DNA of 64,000 nucleotides, taken from the NCBI GenBank assembly GCA_030386875.1, contig CM059562.1:69252201-69316200 (forward strand), read 5' to 3'. This DNA comes from Morinoia aosen. Its lineage: Eukaryota > Arthropoda > Malacostraca > Amphipoda > Talitridae. The position numbers and the translations under genes are program-made. The first letter of the stretch is position 1. Every line of letters starts with the position of its first letter. Of the stretch, positions 33,160 to 44,697 are shown piece by piece. Below the pieces are notes generated by a model that saw only the letters and a list, made by a program, of their open reading frames with translations, was not told where the DNA came from and ran no database searches.

Positions 33160-35904
33160 TTAAATACTGTACAAAAACTGCGAGTCCCATATCAACAGTT
33201 AGGCTGCCGAAACCATATCGAACCTAATTCAAGGGAAAGAATTTTAATTAACTGACAAGGGAAACCCATTTACCCAAAGAAAAATCTTCTGAGAAAATAC
33301 AGACAAATTCCCGTTTTAATGACCGAAAATATCAATTGATACGTGCGAATGTCACAACGGAGGCTAAGAACACTGCAGCCTCAGTGGGGGTGGGCACCAG
33401 GCGACTATCCTGTTCCCGTCGCATTTGTCAAAAATGAGGCGCGGTCCTTATAGGAAGGAAGCAGGCAGGTGAATGTGATCTTCTACGTTCTCGGTGTCAT
33501 TTCAATTTAAACTACAGTCAACGTTGAATGGTTGTACGAAATTATTAATGATGACAAAGTTTATAGAAATAGTATTGTAAATACACATCTACACAAAAAA
33601 ACTAGAGCAAACACTTGGCATTTGGGACTCGGCGATGAAAGCCACAATTTGGAGATGACATGGCGAATAAAATCGTTTGCAAATCGTAGTAGAGGACAGA
33701 CGATAACAAAAAATTTCCATCTGATTTAACGTGTACTGCTGACGATTTCCAATAGCTGAGAGGCTAATGAGACATCTAGTAGCGGGAATTTTTTTACGAT
33801 CTTTTTAGACTTTTACACAAAATCCGAGACAGTCTGGCGAAGCAAAGTTTCCAGTTTATTTCATTCTTATGCGCTGTTTCGATACAGTCGAGTTAGCTAG
33901 GTAAAATAAAGACGAATTCTTTCATTTACACTCGCTTTGGCGGAGAGAAATTTTTCATGCACCTACTCTCGAATTACAAGGGAATCACAACAATAGCAGC
34001 TAATCTTACACAGCTACGACGTCGGACTTTTGAAATCTGTCCTCCCATTCATGCAACAGCCTGACGTTCGTTGACGCATTGGAACTGATCATCTGGGTGA
34101 CGCGAGCACTGCACAGCGAGGGCAGGGTGGAGGAAGGCACAAGGTTGAAACCCAGGCCGTTGCATGTCAAGAGGTCATGAGGTGGTGCTACACGGGCCCA
34201 TTCGAGCGCTGCTTTGAAGCAAGTAATAATGTCCGTAATGCCCTACTGATGGCACGACAGGCTATGGTTACACCCCGGTGCCACCGACCAATGGCACCGA
34301 ATCTATCCAAAGAGCGTTCCCGTGACCTCGTACACTCATCACTATTACCTGTAGAGTCGTCAAATACCGCCTCTACACCACACATTAATGGCACAATAAT
34401 TTGGCGTTGTGGTCCATTTTTCTTATAGCAAGTTGTCGACTATGGTTCTACGCTCATTAGAAAGTGTCACTAGTAGAGTCCCAAGCCACAGCTCTCGGTA
34501 GATAATAGACGTAGTAAAACGGTCTCCAGTCTAGATTTATTACATATGACAGAGGATTCTAACTCGCGATGCAGGTTGGTCGATGATCACCCTCAACGCA
34601 AACTACATCCAAGACAGATGTATAGGCCACATTAATTCATTCGCAGCTAAGACATTTCAAGCGTTCGTTCACAGGTGTTTGAACAACATTAATTATATGA
34701 GTACTAATTGTCCATAAGTAACTACTTGCGACACGCACTTTACCAATAAATGATGTTCCGCAAAAAAAATCGATATTTTGACTCTACTAATGACCGTAAG
34801 TACCAGGAAAAAAGGATGTGCGACTGAAGTAAAAGAAATGTTCCTCGCTTATCGAAACCGTTCATCTGAAGCAGATAATGGAGGGTTCAGATCAAGCACA
34901 GCATGACAGCGGACACGGACGTCCAGGAAATGCCGACGTGCGTCCTGCGGGCATTGGTCGTACCCGCACCGTGCAGCAGACGCTGAAGCCGCTTGGTGAT
35001 GCAGCAACATCAGTGATATTCGAAAATGCCCCTTGACCAGTGAGTGTTCGCTGGCTACCTTCGCGCATTATGGGTGCCGATGTTTGGGTAGAAATTATCA
35101 GATCTCATAACTTAAAATAAATTTTGAAACGAAACTAAGATTAAATTTACTAACAGCAATGTAAAACGTACGCTCACAAGCTACTAAAGTGTGTGTCCAT
35201 ATAATAGTGTAAATATTAGTAATGATTCGAGTAATGCTCTACGGATTACACACGAGTAGATAATGAGTTCTAAATTATATTTTTAAGAACTCGAACTACA
35301 AATGATAATGTCAAGCCAAGGAAGTGTCAAGCACACACGCTCACTCCAATCTACTTATTTTAATCAATAACAAAATCTTTCCTCACCATGAATATTTTAA
35401 TTCGTCTACAAATCGTTCATACTTAAGTTATTCTTCTATAATATTCCATAAATTATAATGAATATTAGCGTAGGATGAGTCAAGCCCAGCCGGTAAGTCA
35501 ATAAAATTAGCGCCACAATGAATGAGTTTCTTTTACTGTCATTTTCTGCTGACGAGCGTTCTTGCGAAAACTCGCACGCATCGCAACGAACACAATATGA
35601 ACAAAACGAAAACCAGGTCACCTGCGTTATGGATGTGCCACTGATAAACGGAACACTAGGGTGACTTTTTGTGTGCTTGTGTCCCTGAACAGAGTAAAAA
35701 AACATGATTTGATTAAGGTAAAACTGTGTTCGATTAAAATGACCAGGTTGCACAATTAGCCCTGATACATCATTACATAAACGATATTTGTTGTAACGAT
35801 AAAATAAAGATCCTAAATGTCACCTTAACTCAAATTTCTATACAATGATGCATCAAACATACATTCAACCAGGTCACCTGACTTGTAACACATGTTGGAG
35901 CAAA
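33160..35904. other. AT-rich non-coding spacer
   Basis: A GC-richer patch at about 34060-34430 gives overlapping open frames on both strands (83 codons plus, 68 minus), neither recognisable. Nothing else is identified. Confidence 0.5.
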
Positions 35905-36118
35905 TAAGCATTAGATCGTTAGTTAGCAAATGCTTCACTAACCGCCACAAAGGTATTCCAAAGAAAGGAAGGATGAAGGCACCATTTAGTATGGAGTTAC
36001 GGAAACGCCGAATCTTTGCAGAAGATGAGTTACAACATAAAATCCCCGAGTATAGAAACAGCAAGTTGAGACGGAAATTTATGCAACAAAATAAAAAAAA
36101 TTTACGAACGAAAAATAA
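35905..36118 (-). mobile_element. 5'-truncated copy of the 357-bp retroposon family, long variant
   Basis: TAGATCGTTAGTTAGCAAAT, GGTATTCCAAAGAAAGGAAG, GGCACCATTTAGTATGGAG, CGCCGAATCTTTGCAGAAG and TATAGAAACAGCAAGTTGAG match well. The match is lost after about 210 bp, in the A-rich middle of the element. Extra sequence before TATAGAAACAG places it with the long variant. Confidence 0.82.
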
Positions 36119-37776
36119 AAACATTTCTGTTCAAATGAATGTTGCCAATCTTGTATATTCGTTACGCAATGGGAGGCTGATGAGCGACTCCTGAGGCATA
36201 TGGGCATGTGAACACGACCACTGCACCCGTACAGAGAGAAGATGCCATTACGAGGGCTTCACTTCCGCGGGCCCGCACAACGCACCACCACCGGATGCAA
36301 GCGCCGAAGCAACCCAGCCTGTAGACCCGCACTCCAGTATATGTGATACGGTAGCTCACAAGACTGAGTTTGAAAGTTCCTGATTTTCTCCAAACAAACT
36401 TCTATTTAGCAGAACACATCGTTAAGGGCTTTAGTATAAAGGAAAATTCAGACGATTCAATTGGAAGATAAGTTTTAAATATTAATGTGGCTTTCAACAC
36501 GAGCCAATAAGCAATATGAAAGTGATCACACCTATTTCATCATGACCTCCTTGGTATGATGTTATATGAATCATATCAAATAAATTACAGAGGATAAGTA
36601 AGAACTTGAAAGTCCATGTACACATCCCAAGAAAGACATAATAAGAAGGTTGGGTGATTATAGAACGCGTTGTGAGAACTATGAGAGTTAACAATCAAAT
36701 AATGAAATTAGTTCACAGTAAAAATGATGTAATTACGCGTGATTCTTCACGCATATAACAAAACTTGAAATAAATGTACAGTAAGCTTCCCTTGTCACCA
36801 ATAACGATACCAAAGCATTACCATACAGATTTTACCGATACAATCAACTGAAGAGACAAAAATGCCAAACTAGAGTGAAAACAAATGGAATTTACCTTCT
36901 CCTTAGAACGCAAAAGTCAAGAAAAGAACCATTGCATTAGGCTCATTAAAATTGAACTTAATTCATTAGATTCAATGAAGAACGTAGAAATCGCTGTTCA
37001 ACACCGACCTTAGATGAGGGCTTAAGAAAAAGTGAATGTAGACAATGAGAAAAATAGTCAATCGCAAACTAAAATAAGTCAAGAGTAAACGCAATATTTG
37101 TAATTCAATCCCTCAGGTGCTCAGAAAAGGTGAGTGGCTCCAAAAACAGTACAATTTTTGGTGCTCAACTTATTAATATGAAGCTGAATCATCACTTAAG
37201 AGGGAAGTGCAAAACGTCAAACTCGGTATATGCAATGCCGAAAGGAATGAATGCATATATTTATAACAACAATCCATCTTAATGTTCGCGAAAGTCACTT
37301 AAAAAAGGAACTCCACAGATCAAGGTGGAAATCTCACGGAGGGCTAAACGCTGCTCAAAACTGAAGATAAATAGAAAACGAGAGAGAGTGCGGGTCGTGC
37401 GGGGGAGAGGTAAAGTACGGCACATGAAAAGAAACAGGTAAACGTGAGGTAGTTGTGAGCTCTGCACGGCCACCAGCGGCAGCAACAGCAGCAGTGGCAA
37501 TCGATAACTGGAGGGGAAGCCCTGGGCAAATCATCGCATGCACTGCTGCTGCTCGACGCTAAATAACCACAACAACATAGCAATACCAACACGTAGGAAA
37601 GTTCGCAAGGCGCTTGGCACATCGTACGCTCCTTGGCACATCGTACGTAAAATCATACAGCAAGCGACGCTGGCTCTTCCTGATAAATACTTCACTTTGT
37701 TACTGAGAAAATGTAGCCCAGGAAACGTGGAGGAACTTTTATGTATAAATATTACCTTTAGAAGATAATTACGTTC
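36119..37776. other. AT-rich non-coding spacer with a CAG/CTG-rich patch
   Basis: At about 37440-37560 there is a CAG-rich stretch (CAGCAACAGCAGCAGTGG) followed by CTG triplets, giving spurious overlapping open frames. No gene recognised. Confidence 0.5.
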
Positions 37777-38068
37777 GATTATAAATTAGTTAAAAAAACC
37801 CTAACCACAACGACGGTTCCTAAGAGAGGAAGGATGAAGGCACCATTTAGTATGGACGAAGAAAAACGTAGAATTTATGCACAAAGCGTGTTCTCACACA
37901 CGATATCTGCGTACAAAAACTGCAAGTTAGCAAGGAAGAGAATAAAAAAAGAAAATTGAAAAAGCAAAGTGGGTACGAATTACTACGAAAGACAGTAATC
38001 CTGAGGGCTAATCTATGAATGAGGTAACATAACAATATCTCTCCTAGGAGCGCCAGTCCCCACATCGT
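37777..38068 (-). mobile_element. Diverged copy of the 357-bp retroposon family, long variant, hairpin end lost
   Basis: CCCTAACCACAACGACGG, TAAGAGAGGAAGGATGAAGG, CACCATTTAGTATGGACG, TTTATGCACAAAGCGTG, the long-variant TTCTCACACACGATATCTG and CTCCTAGGAGCGCCAGTCCC are recognisable. The central A-rich part is shortened and the final GATACAA stem region is missing. Confidence 0.8.
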
Positions 38069-38601
38069 AGGACAGACAAGCTTAAACAGACCTAAACCTA
38101 TTGCCTATGTCATGTCCTCTGAAGGTTATTTATTACTTAAAAATCTCTTATCACAGTTTATTGTAGGCCAATGGCAAAAAAATCACATTTTGTTATCTCT
38201 AAACTAATTACAGTCGGAGTTCTCAACTGGAAAAAGTAGATTGCTGAGCGCATTCCATAGGAACAGAAGATCGAAAACGATGGAGATAGATCTTGATGGT
38301 AATCTGCATATTGTCGACATTATGAGTGATAATATCGAAATGTCCTCGCAATTGGAGAATCATAAAGTATGAGTTCATTTATGAGTGTGATGCCACTTGA
38401 AGTAATTTCTCATGACGAGAGTAAAGGCGCAATATCTTGAAGATATACCGCAACAACAGTTCGATGATGACTGAAAACGAGAATTACGAAAAAAATACTA
38501 GCCTTCAATCCTGACGCAGTGTTAATATTGATGCAGAGTTGTAGCAGCACGCCCTCACGTGCGCACAATACGGGGAAGGCGCTTGTACACTTCCTTTGAT
38601 G
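38069..38601. other. AT-rich spacer
   Basis: Nothing recognised between the retroposon copy and the piggyBac-like MITE. Confidence 0.5.
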
Positions 38602-38605
38602 TTAA

Positions 38606-38784
38606 CACGTTCACTGCGATACGACCCATCGATGGGTCGTTTGTTAAAGTTTTAACATTCTTTTAACATTAATAGTATTTAATGGACATTGTTTATCTTT
38701 GGTATTTATAAAATTTTTAACAACTTTTGAATTTAAACTTGAGCTGAATATTGAATTTCAGTTTAACCCATCTCAGTCAACAAG
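38606..38784. mobile_element. piggyBac-like MITE, 179 bp, with a perfect subterminal palindrome
   Basis: Flanked by TTAA at 38602-38605 and 38785-38788. Including TTAA, the left end TTAACACGTTCACTGCGAT and the inward-read right end TTAACTTGTTGACTGAGAT agree at 15 of 19 positions. Just inside the left end is a 20-bp perfect palindrome, ACGACCCATCGATGGGTCGT (38621-38640). Known of the family: piggyBac-type elements use TTAA targets and often have subterminal inverted repeats. It is AT-rich inside and has no coding capacity. Confidence 0.7.
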
Positions 38785-38788
38785 TTAA

Positions 38789-41700
38789 CTGGCTCCTCGT
38801 TCAAATTCAACCAACTGAGGGCAGGTAACCCACGCTAAGCGTCATGTGTGAGTACCAGGAAGAAACGTCTCCTATCGGCGTTTCAAAGAGCAAGAATTTA
38901 CCTCAAAACAGACAAAAACTCTCAAAATATACCTAGGTCACCAATAATTTGTTTTAGTGTAAAGATTCTCCCTCCAAGTCAGCGATAAAGAAATGAATTA
39001 AATTGAGGAAAGGAAGAAGAATTAATTATTCTTGGAAAAGACGTCTGAATGATGAAAGTCAATACATCAAAAAATTGGAATTAAAAGAGCTGAAATTGAA
39101 TACACGGTAAACAGTTCACTTTCACCAAAATGCAAATTAAACACTTCGCTGCAACCAAAACGCAAGTTAAAAGCAACCCGTAGAAATTCCGACGCTTGCA
39201 CTAAAGACACGCTTTAAAGGAGAGATAACGCTAACCGTAGTGAAAATAAAACTATAAAGACCCTATAAGTTGTTCCAAATCTTATTGCCGATAGACAGTA
39301 AATTAAAGTGTCTACAAATCCACAAGGAGAAAAGTTTTATCGACGCTAAAAATCCATATAGAATAAAAATTGATTTCTACAATAATTTGACCAACTGAAG
39401 GGATCCACCTCATACCTGTTCAGAAACGCATCCATTCGGTAAACAAAGATAAATCATCGCACTCACACAGAAAACAATGCCGATGTTTTTATAAAAAGCA
39501 AGAATGGTAAATTAAAAATGACGAAATGCAAGTACACAAACAGCAAGGCTGACATCGCGACAAATTGACCACGTAGGAAAAAAGTTGAGACGTTTACAAG
39601 CAAAGCTGCCAAGAGGAAAAAAGAAAACACAGTAAAGATGACAAAAAGCTAAGGAGGAACAGAAAGAGTACTGAAAACTACAGAAGCAGGGAAGGCAATA
39701 AGCGTAGGCAGAAACTGTTAAGTTTGGAAACAATTCACAGCGACCACAGCTACAGGAGCTACATCGCTAAGAAAAGATACAAGAATTAGGGCCATGAGAA
39801 TAGATGGAAACCTAAGGGAGCTTATGAAGTTAGGAGGGGAGGCAGGCCTTAATGCTCAGTCTCAATTAATGTCAGCATTATGTATTGGGGAGCGGTCTTT
39901 CAGCGCTCAATGTTAACGTGGTTCACAAGCAGTAAAAACTACCGCAAGAAACCTGTGTGTTAGATCACTCAGAATTCAGTCCGAGACGCTAACTTTACAA
40001 GCAACTGAAGATCAAGAAATTAGCACAATATTGCAACAAAACTAGAGCTGAATGAAAAACTGGTAAGCCTTCATGAAAGGAGTTAGCTTAAAGCAGCCGC
40101 GTATGTAAGTCACGTGCAACCTTCGCAGTGTGAGACCCATCTCGCTTTAAATTAAAACTTAAACTTGAAAATAGCTTTAACAGATAATTCGTACAAAAAC
40201 TGCAGACACGTCTGAAAATAGAAGCACTAAAATACGCATGTATCTCTGGTTTGGACATGAGCCCAATTCTGCACGCAATCAAAGCGTAGCATTCGTAGAA
40301 AAGCTAAGCTTCACGTGTAAGGCTTTCATCGTAAAATAAATCGCAAAGTCTAATGCCACAAAGGGAAGTTATCAGCGAAATGGTAGGCATAATCACTAAG
40401 AGCAAGCGGCGCGCAAAGGAGTATCAGAGTTAAAGGACCGAGCGCGAGCGTGCTATGAAGCGTCCATCACGCGTTCAAAAGCTCACCTTCCCTCAATGGT
40501 GATAGGTCACGGTATGAGCTAGCCAGGCCGCCGCCTCAACACCCACCACAATTACTGTAAAAAACACCAACTCTAACTTAGACTTAGCCCGGGTAGAGCC
40601 AACAACTTTTCCAGGACGTCTCAGTCGGTTGAGTTAAATGCGAGAGCTCTAGCTGAGCTTCAATGCATATTTATAATTAAACGTGTATCGCTCAGGTATT
40701 AAACTTACTGATTCACGTCGTAAAGCGACAACTATGAACTGGTATAATCGTTACAGCAAACAGAAAGCACAAACATCTATATCAACAAATGACGAGAAGC
40801 TGCAAATAAATAGAAGCAAAACCACAAGTTTTCTACACCCGGGCAAGTCGCACATAGTCTTCGGCCAAAACCCTGTTAGATAAGGGAACCAACCAGCGAA
40901 AACCAACCCTTCCGAAAAAAAATTCTAACCAGTACAGTTGAAACAGGGGGGCATAGACTTCAACGTGTTGACACTTTAAGTTTCTCCAAACATACGCCAC
41001 GAAGATCTAACTTGCTTGTGTGTAGAGTAAGTACCAAAGGTTAATCAAAAATACGAAACAATTATCAAAATTTGAATAATTTTATTAGCCAAAGCAAAGT
41101 TCAATATAAAAGTTTCAAACTCCAACTCCCCAAACCTATCATTCACCTTTACGTCAAAACTTGAATATCATGTTCGGTCTACCGATCGTACGAGAGAACA
41201 CATGTAGACAGGGCGAGAGAAGTAGCCAACTCATTGCACGGAAGTTCGTACAGAGGCAGATGCTAGACGGATTTTCACTTAAGCCCACTTCTCATTCCAT
41301 GACGTGGTGCTTAACTGGGTTAATTGAGGTCCTAATAGAAAGAAATCCCATCAATATATTAGAAATTGTAATGTGATTAATAACGCGGGTCATGATCGTA
41401 TAAGCGTAATGCAATGAAGGGTTATTTACATTGTTTTATAAATATAAAAAAATGCCCGAGTGCTACATGCAGAAGGTGCATAGAATTTAATCAATGTAAG
41501 AGATATAGTATCAACAGTTCGAGAAATGGACCAAAAATTTGGTAAACGGAAAGTGGTGCCCGTGTGCAAAAAGCTTGGTGTACAGCCATACTACACGTAT
41601 AGGCCGTAAAGCAATTAGCTGCCACAGCAACGACAGCACAACAAACACCTCACAAACAACCCCTCGCTTGCTCCATCAGCCCCTCATCAATACCCAATAA

Positions 41701-43253
41701 CATTCACGATAACCGCAAGCCACCCTATACACTCACAACATGAGTTAAACCAGTACGTCGAATAAACAATGATTACCTATTAAGACAGTACACAAGAATC
41801 CTGCTCTTACTCTAAAGCACAACAAAAATGAGAGCTATTTTCAAGATTGGGATGCAATGTTGCAGTAACATTCTTACGCTACAATGTATAGTCAGAATTA
41901 CGAGACAACTGATGCACATCGTTCCGATGATGCCTATTTGCATTACAGAAGAACAATGCAGATTGAATACAGGGAACAGAAAAACACGAAAACACGTTAA
42001 ATTTATACCAAATAGTACAGCACGCTAACGCGTCAACATATCGACACCATGGATGAGAAAAAACACACTGCGTAAAAGATATCGATATTTTCCTACAGAA
42101 GACTGTCAGATAGAATTAGCGATTTTACTTCAAAAATAATCTTAGAGGAAAAGAATGAAGAAACATCGTGATATACAACATAATAAATGGGGAAAAAGAA
42201 AATAAGATAAGAATGTCCGAATTTGATGTAGCTCAATTTAAATAATTGACAGTAACGTGGTAAAGAAAGCAACGAAAATACAGAACTGTGGTTACAATCA
42301 GACGAACGGCCCTAAATACAACAAAAAGGATCAGGGTGAAGCGGCAGTAAGTAAAATGGAACAAAGAAGTGAACGAATAGGCAAGGATTGTTTTAGACGA
42401 AAAAGATGGGCGGGCCGACCACAACAAAATACAAGGAATAACTGCAGGTATTGAACTTAAATCTTTCTCAGCGTGGTCAGAAATAATAGGAACACTAAAG
42501 AGCACAACACAGAAGAAGAGGCAAGTAAAGAAATAACGCGTGTCAGACACCGGGCGGAGATGAGAAGGGCAGGAGGATAGAGAAGTCTGAGAAGGCGAGA
42601 AGTCTGAGAAGGCGAGAAGGCGGAGGAGGGAGAGGCGTGAGTGAAGAGGGGGGAGGAGTAGGCTTCACTTGCAGCTAAGTAAGATATAGTGCAGGGGATA
42701 CAAGACCCCGCTAATGGCGCTACACTGTTGCAGATAACAGAGGGGGAACCGCTGAGGGGGCACCCCGAAGCTGCTGGAAAACAGACTTGCAAAATAACAC
42801 ACTCTCTCTCTGCTCGCCAGCTGTGTAAATGGACTCCACAAAACACACAATATTCAGCATCCTCTCTGTATGATGAGACTTTTTCTCAGACATCCAATCA
42901 TGAGTAATTAACAACATGAATAGTTACAGTACATAACAACAAATTCGCAAAAGTGAAATAGAGCGGACAGAAAATACAATTTCCCAATTTGGAACTCCTA
43001 AAGAAACTAATTTTCAGCACTAAAGCTTTCAAAAACTTCACCTCTATACTTTGAAGACATGAAATAAGTACTACAGCTAGTTACTCCACAAACCCCACAA
43101 TAAATTTAGGCCTCAAATTATAGCGAATGCTGAGCTGAGCTCCAAATAAATTTCTGAGCATCATGAGATACCTTCCTTCTCGCTCAACATGAATAATAGA
43201 TACAAAGAGATCAATCTGAACCGTGGGAAAGTTACTAATTTGGTATGCCGGTA
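38789..43253. other. Long non-coding spacer
   Basis: No gene recognised. It includes a moderately GC-rich block with tRNA-like wording (GTCTCAGTCGGTTGAG near 40618) that does not fold as a tRNA, and a purine-rich GAGAAGG tract at 42560-42660. Much of 39000-40100 is strikingly A-rich on the plus strand. Confidence 0.5.
42581..42660. repeat. Purine-rich tract with a 17-bp tandem unit
   Basis: AGAAGTCTGAGAAGGCG occurs twice in tandem (42581-42597 and 42598-42614), followed by AGAAGGCGG and more GA-rich sequence. It gives chance open frames on both strands. Confidence 0.75.
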
Positions 43254-43257
43254 TTTA

Positions 43258-43518
43258 TTCGTTCACTGCCGATTTCCCACTAGGCAAATTGCTCATTTAC
43301 GTATCGGTGTGAAGGAACAACATTTAAATTATTTCAACATCTTTTTTAGAAGAGACTTAAGCATACGAGGTAAAATATCATCAAGCCATTACACTTTCGC
43401 ACATTTTAGGAAAGATAAAAAAAATTTCGAGCAGTAAAGTCGTTTTTCAAATTCTGCTTCTTACAACCTTAACATGAAACTGCTGGACGCACATGCGAGT
43501 CCAGCGGCAGCGAACTTG
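43258..43518. mobile_element. piggyBac-like MITE, 261 bp, second copy of the 30607-30877 type
   Basis: The left end is TTCGTTCACTGCC next to TTTA (43254-43257). The right end, read inward, is CAAGTTCGCTGCC next to TAAA (43519-43522). Both flanks are one change from TTAA. The interior aligns along its length with 30607-30877 in the same orientation. An imperfect subterminal palindrome (CTGGAC, 8 bases, GAGTCCAG) lies at about 43482-43505. The two copies are well diverged, so the insertions are old. Confidence 0.65.
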
Positions 43519-43522
43519 TAAA

Positions 43523-44575
43523 CCTATCCCCGCTTACTTAAGCAAAAGGTAATAAAAAAATGAGTAACAAGTGGAACAAGAACCTCACACCTGCGTATTT
43601 AGACCACTCTAGACTTGCATGCATCATAAGCACTCCTGGCATTGTCAGATGCCCCGAGACCGCGTTGAAACAGCTTCAGTATGTATCAATTGACCATCTG
43701 AGAACACTGCAAAGCGATCGCTCCTAGACAGAAGGTGAAAAGAAGAAACACGTAGCAGATGCCAACATAAAAACGAACGCGATGATGAAACCTCTGACGT
43801 CTAAATCAGATTGCTTTTGAAATCATTTGAGTGCCTTGAAGCTCTGAAATTTGAATTGCCAAGCAAACGACAGAGATGAACGTTTTTGTTTCATACAAAT
43901 ACTGTTAGAGAATCCTTTAACACTATTCTGCCTAATATTCAATAACTGATTAATAACAGTTTTGACGAAAGTCGATGCTGAGGAAATGTGATGGCCTCCG
44001 CTTACCATGCCAGCTAATCAGCTGTAAATGTTTTTTTAGTCTTTCTTAGATTTGTGCAATTTTAATGAAAGAGAAGAATTAGCGTGACATAATAAATAGT
44101 TATGAATACACATGTATTTCGCACGAAGTAATGAATCCGAGTTTGATAACGATTCAAGATATGAATAACAAAACTCGAGCAACTTCAATGAAACTTTTTC
44201 ACTGCCTAAGAAATATTTAGACATGCAAAAAGTTGCAATCGGTGACAGAAATAACATGGACTCTCACTAATCAAGAGATTAGCGCTCAGATTACTGCTTT
44301 GATGGCCAGTACCCACGGAACCGAGCGGATTTCGGTTCTCTAATCAGCTGTTACTGCTACTGCTTCCTTATAGTACTGTACAAAAAAATACGGTAGAAGT
44401 AATGAGCAAAATCAAGTGTAAACGCCAAATAATTAAAATCAAATAATACGTATTAGAACGCAAATATTACAGAGTTAAAACAACAAAAGTATATAACTCC
44501 CAAACATCAGTGCCTAAACAAACGCAGGCAATAACATACGAATATAGAACGTCGAGAACAATAGGCAGAGCCGAA
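43523..44575. other. AT-rich spacer
   Basis: A 7-bp stem hairpin (GAACCGA, 7-base loop, TCGGTTC) lies at 44318-44338. Nothing else recognised. Confidence 0.5.
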
Positions 44576-44697
44576 ATTAGATTAGACTAGGTTAGTTATT
44601 TTAAGCCTCCATAACCAGAACAAAAGTGTTCCACAGAGAGGAAGAAGGAAGGCACCATTCAATATGGAGATAAGGAAGCGGAAAATCTATGAGCGGA
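44576..44697 (-). mobile_element. 5'-truncated copy of the 357-bp retroposon family
   Basis: AATTAGATTAGACTAGGTTAG, split across TTAAGCCTCCATAACC, GAGAGGAAGAAGGAAGGCAC and AATATGGAGATAAGGAAGCG, runs about 120 bp and stops after AATCTATGAGCGG. CCGAAA occurs at both flanks (44571-44576 and about 44700) and may be a short target duplication. Confidence 0.85.

Noticed and set aside
40441-40580. Exon-like minus-strand segment (acceptor TTTTTTACAG, donor GAAG then GTGAGC).
   Set aside because: All three frames from the acceptor contain a stop (TAA, TGA and TGA), so it cannot be an internal coding exon in full; a non-coding or repeat-derived origin is likelier.
42457-42917. Overlapping open frames of 60-129 codons on both strands.
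   Set aside because: They arise from the purine-rich GAGAAGG tract and nearby GC-rich DNA, with no protein-like pattern.
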